This document shows, piece by piece, positions 52,044 to 63,717 of a DNA stretch of 64,000 nt. How positions within the stretch are numbered: the first letter of the stretch is position 1; each line of letters starts with the position of its first letter. Both the position numbers and the translations under genes were made by a program. The stretch covers positions 1,922,001 through 1,986,000 of the forward strand of contig NC_085853.1 of assembly GCF_020906515.1 (NCBI RefSeq), in the 5' to 3' direction. Below the pieces are notes generated by a model. It was not told the DNA's origin, made no database searches, and worked only from the letters and a program-made list of their open reading frames with translations. The stretch comes from Vanrija pseudolonga (lineage: Eukaryota > Basidiomycota > Tremellomycetes > Trichosporonales > Trichosporonaceae).

Positions 52044-55000
52044 CTACTTCTTGCCCTTTGAGCTTCGCCGCAGTGCGTAGTGCCCGTTAAAGGCGATACG
52101 CAGCGCAAGGAACCGCACGTCCAGGTCGGCATGGGAGCCTGCCTCCTTGCAGATGGTCACCACGGCGTCTTGGAACCGGTTCGAGCAGCCCCGAATACGG
52201 TCTCGGATGCCCTCGAGTTGGAGAAGCGACGCCTCCTTTTCGGCCGCTGCTGCCTCCTCGTCGGTGCTTAAGCCCTGGGTGCGAGTCAGAGCAAATCTTG
52301 GGCGTTGCGTGGCGTGGCACTTCGGCCGACTCACCCTCTCTCCATCACGCTCTCGGTCTACCCGTGTAGCTTCTCCCAATGACCACGAGTACAGGTCGTC
52401 TGTCGCGCCACGGAACTGCAGGATATTGTCTAATGCCTCTTGCACGAGGTTTAGGAGGGTAGTCTGTACCGTCAGTGGTGTGACCCACCGCATCACTTAC
52501 GTCTGTTCGGTCGCGGCGGTTGCCCAGCAGAAGGACCTTCTGGACGACGCGGTCGAGATAAGTGCGATGAGCCGTGATCAATGCGTCGAGGTCGCCCTCG
52601 CGTTTGGCCACAAACTCCTGCAGAACCTGCCAGCTGCACTCGATGACCTCGAGCTGACAGAACGACTGGAATTGACGCAAGAAGTGCACCATCTCGGCCT
52701 GTACGATGCGACAGTGGTGCCAGTCGTTGTCGAGGTCTGCTGGGTTAGCTTTCCTATGGCCGCCACTCAGCTGGACCCACTTTCAAGAAGCTCAAACGCC
52801 CGTGACGCACTCGTCACTCGCATCCAGCCTTGTGTGACTGCCGTCTCGACGCGTTTCAATCTCCAGAGGTGGTGGAAAAGACGGTCGTAGCCGACCATTG
52901 AGCGCTCGTCAAGCACCGCATTCAAAGGCGCCTCGACCTTGTACTCGAGGGCAAAGCAGTCCCAGCCCAGCTCGCCGTGCGAGTACTCGAGGATGCGAGC
53001 GTCCAGGCGGCGGAGCACATCTGGCGGGTCATATTGCGCGTTTGATCCCCGGATGGCCGACTCGAGGTCCGAGGTCAAGTGATGCCTGTACAGGCTTATC
53101 GCAGGTTTGGATAGGCGTGGTCTGGGCGAGGAGGTCAGCTCAAGCTGCCGAGCTGTCAGGGCCACTCACGCCAAAGACTCCATGAGTAACTCTGCAAAAT
53201 CGCCAGCACCGAGCATCAAATACGCCTTGAGCGCCTGGAGATGATCTTGCAGCTTGTACTTGTCAAAGAAGATCTCTAACAAATGTCGGCTTGCAGACGA
53301 GTAGGCGTCGTCAATGGAGCGCTCCAAGCCAGGCAGGTCGCTGTACTTGAGGGCTGGGATGTCAGACGCCATCGACACAATACACATACCTTCTCCTGAT
53401 CTCGCCTGGTTAGCCTGGGCTGCAATCCAGTCCGAATCGTAACAGTTGTATCTGATGAAATTCAAACTGCGGCCCGTGGAGAAGATCTGCTGTCAGCTCT
53501 ATCCCTACAGCACAACCTACCTTCTTTGCAAAGTCCTCGCTAATGAACCCGGGCACCATGGCCTTGACAAAGACGTATTTCTTCTCCCACACGTAGTGCG
53601 AGTCAGTCACACCGCCGGCAGAGTCAAGTCCCTCCTCGAAGCCTGCGTCGCCGTACGACAGCGGGTCGTCGCCCTTGCCCACGTCGGGGTTGAGCTGGAC
53701 GAAGAACTCGTTGAAAGGGTCGTGCAGCTCGCCTGAGAGCATCCAGCGCTGGAGAGTGAGGAAGAAGGGCTGGGAGACCTTCTCGAGGATCTGGTCGGTA
53801 AACTTGCGTGTGAGAGGGTCGCCATGGGATGTGTGTGAGTGGATTTTGGAGACGAGGGCGCCGCCGTGTGCCGCTGAGGCGTTAGCGTTCCGTCAACAAA
53901 AAGGCAACGCACAATTTGCGTCATCCACGACCGCTTCCATCAGCTGAAGTTTGAGCTTCATGTCCTCGGTCCAGACGCCTAGGCGGAGAAGCGTCAACGC
54001 TGAGCCTTCAGCAGCCGACCCTGTCGCTGGGGAAGTGAGGGCGAGCTGCGACTCGAGGACCGCGAGCAGGCGGTGGTACTCTGACAACTCGTGGTGCAAG
54101 AAGTGACAAAGGCTCTGAAGTAGATGTCAGACTCGAGACTCCATTCCATCTACTCACCTGGATGACCATTCCGCTCTTGGAGCTCGGTCCAGCCGCCTGG
54201 TGGAGGTTGATAAATCTCGTGATCTTGCGATACAGCACGCCCATTTCTGATAGCTGTGCCATGATGCTTCGCGTGGGCTGGGAGATGTACCCGCTCTGTT
54301 TGTCAGCTACCACACACACACTCAAAAGCTCACCTTGGCCTCGTCGGCGACGATATCGATCCCCACCACCTCCTGGGCGGCCTCGGCCTTGGCGTCGAGC
54401 ATGCGCGTGCCCTCGGCGCCCAGAGGAAACCCGGTACCATCACCAGCGCGTCCCCTTTCCGAGAGGTACGGGTTGTTCTGGGGTGCAGGCGCTACCGCAA
54501 AGCGGACATATCTGCCGTTGATCCCTTGGAGGAGGTAGAGGGCGTCGCGGAGAAGTAGGGCTTCTGGGAACGGGGGGCGGTGGCGCGCTGTGCGCCACTC
54601 GGCCAGGAGCGCTGCCTTGCTCCTCGCTGTTGACGGGCCAGCAGACACGGGGCTCGGGGGACCAGAGTCGAGGTTGATGGTCCTGCTCTCGCCGAGCACG
54701 GCGGCGGGGGACACGCCGGGCCGGGGAGGGGTGCCCAGGCTGCTGGGTGCGCGCGAGTGCCTCTGCCTGGAGCTGGCGCTGGCTGGTGGGAACACGCTCT
54801 CCTGGGTATTCGGGTTGAGTTGGGAGAGGGCGAGGAGGAACTGGAGGTGCCGGTGGGGCACGGAGAGTGTGCGCTGGGGTCATCAGTTGGGGAGAGCAAG
54901 AGTGAACTCACGCCGCGCTCAAGCGATGTCCACAGCGAGGTAAACCGCAACGCGTCGTCGGGGGACGGGAGGACGCGCCGCGCGTGATCAGGCAGTGTCG

Positions 55001-55208
55001 CCGACCCGAACGGCACGGACGACGGCAGCCGGCTTCCGTCAGCGCGCGCACCCACGGGCCGTACCCACCTCGCGAGGATGTCCTCGCAGAACTCGACGAG
55101 CTCGTCGACGCGCTCCTGGCGCGCGCGGTCGGGGAGCTTGCCGAGCTCTGGGAGCACGGAGAATATGAGCGTCTCGAGCGGCGAGCTGGTCCTGCCGCTG
55201 CGGGACAT
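52044..55208 (-). CDS. SPC98: Gamma-tubulin complex component 3 (Spc98/GCP3)
   Basis: Spc98/GCP3 is part of the gamma-tubulin small complex that nucleates microtubules at the spindle pole body. It starts MSRSGRTSSPLETLIFSVLP at 55208. The Spc97/Spc98 family grip-1 motif LLRDALYLLQGINGRYVRF is intact, followed by QPFFLTLQRWMLSGELHDPF, EFFVQLNPD and YVWEKKYVFVKAMVPGFI. The C-terminal grip-2 region has LKYSDLPGLERSIDDAYSSA, KAYLMLGAGDFAELLMESLA, YDRLFHHLWRLKRVE, MVHFLRQFQSFCQLEVIECS and a final LRIAFNGHYALRRSSKGKK. Numerous introns of about 36-50 nt interrupt it, and I did not place every junction exactly. The product should be roughly 850-900 residues, the normal length for fungal GCP3. It is divergent from TSR3. 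Confidence 0.92.
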
Positions 55209-55421
55209 TGTGGTGTGGTTGGGCAGAGTGGAAGTCGAACTGGACTTGGATGCACTCGACGCGTTCGGGGTCAGTGCTTGCGGTTGTTTTGGTGACGAGC
55301 GGCTCACGTGGCGCCAGGCACGACCCACCAGCGACAACCTGCTGCAACCTGCTGACGGCGTCAAAATACCAAAGTTCAGTCCGCCCCACCTTGATAACGC
55401 ATATTCACCGACAAGACAACA
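55209..55421. promoter_or_regulatory. Divergent promoter, SPC98 / TSR3
   Basis: 213 bp lie between the two start codons. No clear TATA box is present. Confidence 0.5.
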
Positions 55422-56572
55422 ATGGGCAAGCCTGGAAAACCGAACAAGGCGGGCGGTGCGTCGCGCGGCGCACCGAGGGGAAGGGGCCGCGGTACATCGC
55501 GCGGGAGGGGGCGCGGCGGCGGCGGACGGGGCGGCTCCCGGCGAACGTTTGAGGACGACGGCGTGCCCGTCGTCGTAGCTGGTACGTTTGCTGGGCCAGC
55601 AGCGTGTCCCTCGCTAATGGCAGACTCTGACGGCGACGACGAGTCGGACACGACCGAGGACTCGGACGCCGAGGGCTCGAGTGCGTCCGGGTCATCCCAC
55701 TCCGGGGACGAGGAGGGCGAGGAGGAGGACGAGGACACCGACATCCGCATCGCGGTCCCCGTCGCCATGTGGGACTTTGACCACTGCGACCCGCGCCGCT
55801 GCTCGGGCAAGAAGCTGTCCCGGCACGGCCTGGCGACGCAGATGCGCGTCGGGCAGCGCTTCCGCGGCGTTGTCTTGACGTGGGTGTTATATTGTGTACA
55901 GAGCTCACCCGCCAGGCCAAAGGGCAAGAAGCCCATCGCGCCGTGCGACGACGAGGTCATCATGCTCTCGGGCCTCGCCGTCGTCGAGTGCTCGTGGGCG
56001 CGGCTCGACGAGGTGCCCTTCAACAAGATCAAGGGCCCGCACGAGCGCCTGCTGCCATACCTCATCGCGACCAACCCCGTCAACTACGGCAAGCCGTGGC
56101 GGCTCAACTGTGTCGAGGCACTCGCTGCCGGCTTCTACATCACGGGACATGCCGACTGGGCCGAGATTCTGTAAGTCACGCACCTTGGGAGGAGCAACCG
56201 TACTGACATCTCGCAGCCTGTCAAAGTTCTCGTGGGGCCACGCATTCTACAAGATGAACGGGCCGCTCATCGAGCGCTACCGTACCTGCCACACACATGA
56301 GGAGGTCGAGGCGATGCAGGAGCTCATCCAGCAGGAGCGACAGGACGAGTACGACCGCGCCAAGGCTGAGAAGGGTGGGTTCGGGTTCTGTGAGACGAAG
56401 CTGACGACCAGCGGCCAACGAGGGAGGTGACCTCCTGAGGGCAAACCCCAACCATGTGGGTGAGGGCTGGGACGATGAGGAGGACGAGGACGAGGAGGAG
56501 AGCGAAGCCGAGGTCGAGGCCCTCGTGTCGGGCGTCGCGGCCACATCACTCAGCGACAAGCCAGCGGAATGA
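55422..56572 (+). CDS. TSR3: 18S rRNA aminocarboxypropyltransferase Tsr3, 329 aa
   Basis: Tsr3 transfers the aminocarboxypropyl group of SAM to a hypermodified uridine of 18S rRNA, a late step of 40S maturation. An Arg/Gly-rich start (MGKPGKPNKAGGASRGAPRG) and an acidic Ser/Glu/Asp stretch precede the catalytic domain. Conserved parts are AMWDFDHCDPRRCSGKKLSR, FRGVVLTPKGKKPIAPCD, GLAVVECSWARLDEVPF, RLLPYLIATNPVNYGKPW, LNCVEALAAGFYITGH and FSWGHAFYKMNGPLIERYR. Four introns (55582-55623, 55880-55915, 56171-56216, 56375-56411) leave 330 codons including the stop. The tail is acidic, ending LSDKPAE. The gene converges with the CAF-1 subunit, stops 119 bp apart. Confidence 0.94.
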
Positions 56573-56691
56573 GTACAGTACATGTACATGCATCTACATT
56601 GACCACGGTGAAACGTGGAGGGTTCCGAGACAAGTGAACACAAGACCGGGAACGCAGCAAGGCCCAAAATATATACAGGAAAAGGAGCCTA

Positions 56692-59586
56692 CTATGACGA
56701 GCCGGCCAGCGCTGCTGCAATGCCACGAACAGGTGGGGTGAGGCCTTCGGCCACCCAGGCTTCCGCCTTGACGCGCCACTGGCTGTCCTTGCCCTTGCCG
56801 TCGCGGACAGCCACCTCACGAACCTTGGCCTCAATCGCTGCCTTGGTCGTCGAGTCAAAGTGCGACTTGAGGCTTGAAATAAGGTCGGACAGAATCTTGG
56901 AGCTGCCGTCCACGAGGTTGAGCAGCTCGGCGACGTGCGCAGCTGGGAAGGCAATCTTCGGCACGCGGCCAGCCTTGCCGCCAGCATTGGCCGTAGACGA
57001 GCCGTCACCAAGTGGTGTGGCGGCTGCCGGGGCCGGCTTGGGAGCGGCCGGCTTGGGTGGTGCCACCTCCTCCGCGGAGAGAAGGCAGCGCACCTTGGTG
57101 TGCATGCCAATCGCCGTGTCGGAAAAGGTTGTTTTGAAGAACTGAGCTGGGTCGCTCGACTCGTACGTGAAAGGATCGATGGATTCTGGTGTGTCTGGTG
57201 GGTCAGCAGAGTCAGTTGCAATCACCCACCATTGAGAAGCTGGATTCGGTATGACTCTGTCGCCTCCACGGGCTCTGCGATCTGCTGCTCCCACACTGGG
57301 CCAACCCAAGTAGGCTGGAGCTTGGCGACACGCTTCGGCACTAATGTCCTTGGACGCTTCGGTTGCAAGACGTTCAGAGTCGGGGAGGCGGCACGCTTGG
57401 GCGAGGCGGTGGCGGGGGCCTCGGCCTCTGTGTCTTGGAACAGAATGTCGTCCTCGTCGTCGAGCCAGTCGTCGAACTCGCCGTCGTCCTCATCAGACGA
57501 CATCTCCACATCGTCCTGTGCTCCCTCCCCAGCGTCATCCACGTCATCTCCGCCCTCGTCGTCCTGCCAGTCGTCCCCAGAATCATACGAGTAGTCGAAG
57601 ATTGGGTCCTGAGCAAACGGCGTACGGGGTCCAACAACGAGTGATGGTTTGGTGAAGGTCCCAGAGTATGGTGGCCGGACCTGCTGGTCAAAGGCCAGTG
57701 TCTTCCAAGGGAAGCGGTCCTGGTTCTTGAGCTGCGCAACTACACTGCGGGGATCTGATGCCTCCTCCTTGGCGGCCCAAAGGTCACCAACTGACCCGAA
57801 CGGAGCGGCAGTGCGGAGGCCGCGAGGCACGTTTGCTCGTGGTGTCGTACGCTTGAGCTTGTGGCGCGCGAGGTGGTCATCGAGGAAGTCTACGGCGTCA
57901 GCCTTGTAGAGAAAGGTTCAACTGACCTCGAGCAGACCACTTGCTAACAGACGCTCCTGCAGCGCTACTCGACGCAGATGCCTGTTTGAAGGGGTTGATG
58001 GGAGCCCACTCCACGTTTGGTCGCTGAACAAACGGCTTGAAGGTTCGGTGAAAGTCACTCTCCGACTTGGAGGCTGGAAAGTTAGCTTCGCCTCGTCTCA
58101 TAAGGCTCACAAGAAGCACCCTCGCTGACGTTACGAGTTGCAGGTGACGCGGGTTTCGAAACCTTCTGCTTGAAGAAGCCACCAAACATCTGGGCCTGCT
58201 TGGCCTTGATCTCCTGCTTCTTTTCCTCCTCGCGTTCCTTCTGACTGTTGATGTTAGCTTACTCCGAGCCACAGGGTGTCAACTCACGCCTTCTTCTCCT
58301 CGAGCTCCAACCGCTTCGCCTCCTTTTGAGCCTCGCGCTCCTTCTTCTCCGCCTCGCGCTCCTGCTTCTTCTCCTCGCGCTCGGCGTCGCGCTTCTTCTT
58401 CTCTTCATCGCGCTTCTTCTTCTCCTCCTCACGCTCAGCCTTCTTGGCCTCCTTCTCGGCATCGCGTTCCTTCTTGGCCTCCTTTTCGGCCTCGCGTTCC
58501 TCCTTGGTCTTCTTCGTCTACACCGTCAGCATAGCTCTGTCCTAGCGAGACTCACCTCCTCGGCAACAGTCTTCATCTTCTTCGTTGGAGACCCGGTGGA
58601 GGGAGCGGAACTCAGCACCGAACCGCTGCGCTCACGGGACTTTCGCCCTTCGACGGCCTTGACTGGCGACGTAAAGTCGGACGAGTTTCGTGGCGCACTT
58701 GTCCTGTCCATCTTGTCGACGATCTCACCCTTGAGGATCTCTGCCCTTCCTGCCTCGTCCACTGTTGCAATGAAGCGATCACACTGCTCGCGCGCCCGTT
58801 GGCGGACCTCCTGCCGAGAACGAAGGTCGGCGAGACGGTCCTCGGGAAAGTACTTGTCGAGATCCTTGGCCTCCCAGCACCGAATCTGAAGACCAACAGC
58901 GAACTTGGACGGCGTCACGCCAAAGTCTTCTGGCTGGAATCCATAATTTGTGAGTTTGAACAGCTTGGTAACCAAGGGCGTCAACAGCTCGGGGTCCAGA
59001 AGGTCTAGCGTTAGTGATCGGCATCGGCCAACACACGTACCATCATCCCCCTTTGTGAGCTCAGTCGCAAGGTGCTTGATGAACAAGGCGTCGGAGCTCG
59101 AGGTGAGCTCGTGGCCGGCCATCACCACGGCATCGTAGAGCTCCTCTGGAATCTCCTTGAGCGCCTTCCCTCCGTCTTTGGCGTCCATGATCTCTTCCTC
59201 AAAGTTGTTGCGTTCTGGGGCGTCAGATTGAATTGCTCGGATGTGCAGCCACCCACTTCGTCGAAAGACGTTGTTATTCCTCTGATATGGCTCCTGGTGG
59301 AAGACGAGCTTGCGGCCATTGAGCTCTACAAGGCCTGTAGTGGTGTGGTCAGCCCTGTGCCGTGTCTCCTGACGCGGTCGTACTCACTCTCTGCGCGCGC
59401 CTTCTTGTCCGAGCTGCTCCCGGTCGCACCATGGTCGGCTGTCGGGGTCAGCAATGGCAACGCGAGGCAACGCGAAGCACACCACCCACCATTTGACTTG
59501 CGCTTGACTGCGCTCGAAGGTGCAGAGCTCCCCGCTCGAGGGGGAGGGCTCGAGAATGACAGGTCAATGACCTCGCGTTGCGCCAT
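56692..59586 (-). CDS. RLF2: Chromatin assembly factor 1 large subunit (p150/Cac1)
   Basis: CAF-1 deposits H3-H4 onto newly replicated DNA; the large subunit binds PCNA and histones. It starts MAQREVIDLSFSSPPPRAGS at 59586. An N-terminal domain (GLVELNGRKLVFHQEPYQRN, LLTPLVTKLFKLTNYGFQPE) precedes a long KER region of alternating Lys/Glu/Arg (TKKTKEEREAEKEAKKERD onward). QAQMFGGFFKQ resembles a PIP box that would bind PCNA. After FHRTFKPFVQRPNVEWAPIN comes WKTLAFDQQVRPPYSGTFTK, the conserved core of the ED region, followed by its acidic run (DSGDDWQDDEGGDD), which contacts histones. The C-terminus contains a winged-helix-like part (FPAAHVAELLNLVDGSSKIL). Several introns of 36-60 nt are inferred; not all boundaries were placed. 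The long KER run also makes an opposite-strand leucine-rich frame, which is an artefact. Confidence 0.9.
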
Positions 59587-61101
59587 GATGAGTCGAGGGT
59601 GTACCGCGCGCGCAGGTATTTGTTTTCCTTCTGGGCGTCGTCTTGTTTCAAGAGTAGTGGGTATCGCGTGCAATGAAGGGGGGCGGGCGTGGCTCTAACG
59701 CTCTAAATGAGCGATGCTGTGAGGAGAATTGAACGAATCTAAGGTTGTTGGTTGTTGTTGAGTGACCGACAATACAGAGGGGTTGGAGTCGCGTCAACTT
59801 GTGTCGAGCGAGCAGGCAAGGGCACAGCTGCACATTGTTCCCCCCCCCCCGCCCTGCCCGACGCGTCCTTCGTGGCGCGCAACGCTGCAGGCAGGCGCGA
59901 CTTGACACCGCCGCCTCGGAAGAAAACAAATCAGGCTGGTCAGGGAAACCCACGTGGGAAATTAGAAGGAAGTGGAGGTCCGTGGCGGGCGGGTGAGCCG
60001 ACCTTGTAAGACATTTGCCACCCTCTGTCCAGTCATGACTGGGGCAGGGGTCTTTGCGACCACAGTGGCTGGCACAAACGAGCTGAACGTTGTGGTCACC
60101 ATGAGGAAGCGTGTAAGAGCGATATGGTACATGGAGAGAGGCGAATTCGTGAGAATCATAGTGGCAAGAATATAGATCGCCACGGCGCCACCTAGATGGG
60201 GGGTTGGATTAAGCCGAGTTAAGCCCACTGAAGCTGGCGGGGCAGTCTCCTGGCCGTGGTACTCGGCTGGCTGGCTGACTGGCTGGGCAGACGACGAGCC
60301 CCGCCCCTGGGCCACACTCAACGTCACGGGCGGGCGGGCCGCTTCAACCACAACCACCACCCACCACCCCGACTTGTCTCTGAGCGAAGGAGCACGACAA
60401 CCCTCGGTGCCATCTTGTCATCTCGAGCACTCGATCCCAACCCAAGCCACTTTACACCCAATCTACACACTCATCTAGCAACTTCATCAGCACAATCAAG
60501 CCAACGAGTCGGCAAGGCGCGGCGCCCTCCTTGACCCCGCCCCCGCACCCACATCCCCCCCCTACTCACCTCCGACCCGGCCGCACTGGCGCACCCACCC
60601 ACCGACCAGCTGCGACACCCCTCTGTCCGTGGCCCTACCTCGTCCGACCAGAGCTAGGGGAGGGTCAAGAGCGACCCCCAATCCCCACCACGTCTACCCC
60701 TCTCGCCACCCCTCTATCGAGTCGCCCAGTGCCGACCATCGAGACTTGTCCACGCGATACTCTGACCCCGCGCGCTCCACAGTCGCCCCCGCTGCTGAAC
60801 GCGGTTGCCACTGAGCAGCTAGACACCAAGGGGCCCGAGACGGCCACCACGACTGACCCTTCACCTGTGAGTCCTCATTCCTGATCGTCACTTGTCGACA
60901 TCTTCCTTTTGCATTCAATCTCTTCGCCACCTGCCCCCTTCTGTACTCCACTACCCGCGCATCACACCCACCCCCACTTCCTAGCCACCAACTTTCTTCT
61001 GCTGGCGCGCAGACGGCCCATGACAAGACGCTGACTGAACCCCTTCCTCGGCGGCGACGCCTCCACATTCGATACTGTCTCCTCTCTCCTCTCTTCTCGC
61101 C
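59587..61101. other. Divergent intergenic region, CAF-1 subunit / GID7
   Basis: This 1.5-kb interval holds a C-homopolymer at about 59841-59850, a hydrophobic short frame on the minus strand at about 60010-60190, and a very C-rich leader for GID7. A possible 5'-UTR intron of GID7 runs from a GTGAGT at about 60867 to a GCGCAG at about 61012. No gene is firmly supported. Confidence 0.45.
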
Positions 61102-63495
61102 ATGCAGCGTGGGACTATCCGCCGACGCTCGTCATCAGACACGGACCGCACCCTCGACGGCACTGACCGACCTCCCTCGCGAAAGCACCTACGGCTAGCG
61201 CTCGGCGACCCCACTCCTACCTCCTCGGCCTCGTCGTCGACAATACCATCATCACCAGAACCGCCAGGCGCAACTGGCTCCAACTCCATTCTCCCTACCA
61301 TGCGCAATTCCACCGGCAATGGCACAACCAACGGGGCTAGTCAGGCCACTGCGTCGTCATCTACTACACAGACAGGACCTTTCAACATCCCGGACAGTGT
61401 CTTGGAGCTGATTCAGCCTTATCGCCCGTCGGGCGCGCTCATGTATGAGGACGACACCGACTGGGCACCAGACTACGATACCGATGTCATTATGGGCTCG
61501 GCATCGCAGCCAGATGGCTCGTCGACCTTGCCCCTTAGACAGCGGTTTGGCAAGCGCATGCCGATTGACAGGGAAGAGATTGTGCGCCTGATGATGCAGG
61601 GCCTTCGCGACATTGGCTATCAGTGCGTCTTGCGACAAGTGGGCCAAGCTGACAACCACCAGACAAACTGCAGATGTCCTTGCAAAGGAATCTGGATACA
61701 CTTTGGCTTCCCAAGCGGCCCTCGACTTTCAAGCGGCGGTACTCGGTGCGAGGTGGGCGGAAGCCATTGCACTGCTCCCCGAACTCGGAATAGCCCCAAA
61801 CCCAGGTTCTGGCCTTGCGTCATCACAAAGCAGTATCCGGTCGGGCAAGGTCAAGGCCCAGGGCTCAACGAGCGCGAGCGACCACGCAAAGTTCTTGATT
61901 GCGCAGCAAAAGTACCTAGAGTACCTAGAAGCAGGCCAGCAGAAGAAGGCCCTCGCTATCCTCCGCAACGAGCTGGCAACGTCGGCAACAGACTCGGACG
62001 CCCTCCATGATCTATCAGGGTACATGATGTGTCTGGACCGCGACGATCTCTATCAGCGGGCCAAATGGGACGGAGCGGCGGGCATCTCGCGACGACAGCT
62101 CTTGGAGCGTCTTCAAGGTGGGTTAAGCCTAGCCGGATCTCGTGCTAAAGCCTTGCAGAGCACATCTCGCCCAACATTATGGTGCCCTCTCGACGACTTG
62201 CAACTCTTCTTGACCAAGCCCGGCAAACCCAGCAGCTGTCGTGCCCTTATCATGATGACAATGATCCAGTGTCACTTTACACTGATCACCAGTGTGTAAG
62301 CGGCTCGTTCCCATCAGTCACGACGCATATTCTTGCCGATCACACCGATGAGGTTTGGAGAATCGAGTGGAGCCCTAACGGCAACTACCTGGCTTCAGCT
62401 AGCAAGGACAAGACTGTGGTCATCTGGGCGCTCAAGGTGGGCTTGCTGTTCCAAGACGACGCTAACCTTACCAGACCCAACCTGGCGAAGGCCACCAATA
62501 CAGCGTTGAGCCCTTGCACCACTTGAAGGGCCACCGCGGTGACGTCGACGCACTCGCCTGGTCTCCGGACGGTGAGACCCTGGTCACCGCATCGGACAAG
62601 CAAATCTACATCTGGCAGGCCAAGTCTGGCACTCAAAGCTCTGTCAATGTAGAAACCTCCCAGCATACCGACACCATCAGCGCCATCCAATTCATGCCCA
62701 ATGGCACGCAGTTTGTTGTCGCCTCGCTCGACTGCCGTGTCGTGTTCTACAACCTCAATGGTACTGTGGCCCGCAACTGGTCGATCCCCAACATCCAGGT
62801 CATCGACTTTGCAATCACTCCTGATGCTTCCCGCATCATTGCTCTCACCACATTCCTAGGCCGCGTGGCGGTGGACAACAAGTTCCACCCGAGCATTTCC
62901 GCACGCTGCCTGGACCCACCACCACCAACCCGTGCCGACTCCGACATCTACAGCTGGATGGCGCACGGCTTGCTCATCATCCGCGTCGCCGACAAGGAGA
63001 TAATCGAATCCAACACCGAGATCCAGGCGGCGTCCGTGACGTGCCTCAAGCTGTCGAGCGACAGCAAGCATGTTCTCGTCAACTGTAGCCCCGACGAGGT
63101 GCAGCTCTTCTCCATCGACCCAACCATTCAGTTGGTTCGCAAGTTTGGGGGGCATGTGCAGGACCGCTTCGTCCTGAGATCGTGCTTTGGTGCGCCAAAG
63201 GACCGGTTCGTACTCAGTGGAAGCGAAGACGGCCACGTCTATGTTTGGCAGAGTAACGGCACCACTCCGCTCGAGGTTCTCTCTGGCCACTCTGAAAGCG
63301 TCAACGCTGTGGCCTGGAACCCGATTCTCTCTCGCAAGCTCTTTGCCTCGTGCAGCGACGACGCGACCATGTGAGTGGCCATGAGCGAGTAGAGTTTTGT
63401 TGCAACACTGACCCCACCTCAGCCGCATCTGGCAGCCCCCTGCTAGACTTGACGAAGGCGACGCTGGCGACGACGCCGACGGCCTGGAGTTGTAG
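61102..63495 (+). CDS. GID7: GID/CTLH ubiquitin-ligase subunit Gid7 (WDR26 homologue), 740 aa
   Basis: Gid7/WDR26 is a scaffold subunit of the GID (CTLH) E3 ligase that degrades gluconeogenic and other targets. The N-terminal 100 residues are Ser/Thr-rich. A LisH/CTLH-like helical part follows: DREEIVRLMMQGLRDIGYQ, VLAKESGYTLASQAALDFQA, KFLIAQQKYLEYLEAGQQKK, ALAILRNELA. Then EHISPNIMVPSRRLATLLDQ, with the typical family linker, and a WD40 propeller (DEVWRIEWSPNGNYLASASK, GHRGDVDALAWSPDGETLV, GSEDGHVYVWQ, HSESVNAVAWNPILSRKLFA) ending RIWQPPARLDEGDAGDDADG. Four introns (40, 41, 38 and 52 nt) leave 741 codons including the stop. The start at 61102 is the first ATG of the frame. Confidence 0.93.
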
Positions 63496-63717
63496 GCATT
63501 ATTACCCCAGCTCATGATGTACTAGCTCAAGTTGTATATATAACCCCCAAAGTTGCCACCGAGAAGACTGTTTACGTAAAATGTACCCGCGCCCCTAAAG
63601 GCAATGACGCGCATTCGTCTGAGCCACTCGAGCTGGACGATTCATCGCCTCGTCAGTGCTGCCAATTACAATTACAATCACAATCACAATCACTTTCTCC
63701 TCCAAACACCCAACACA

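Noticed and set aside
58248-58889. Leucine-rich plus-strand frame suggesting a membrane protein
   Set aside because: It is the reverse complement of the Lys/Glu/Arg KER region of the CAF-1 subunit, whose AAG/GAG codons read as CTT/CTC on the other strand.
59841-59850. C-homopolymer as a functional element
   Set aside because: It is a simple run in a low-complexity leader; similar homopolymers (for example G-run near 29238) occur in other gaps without context.
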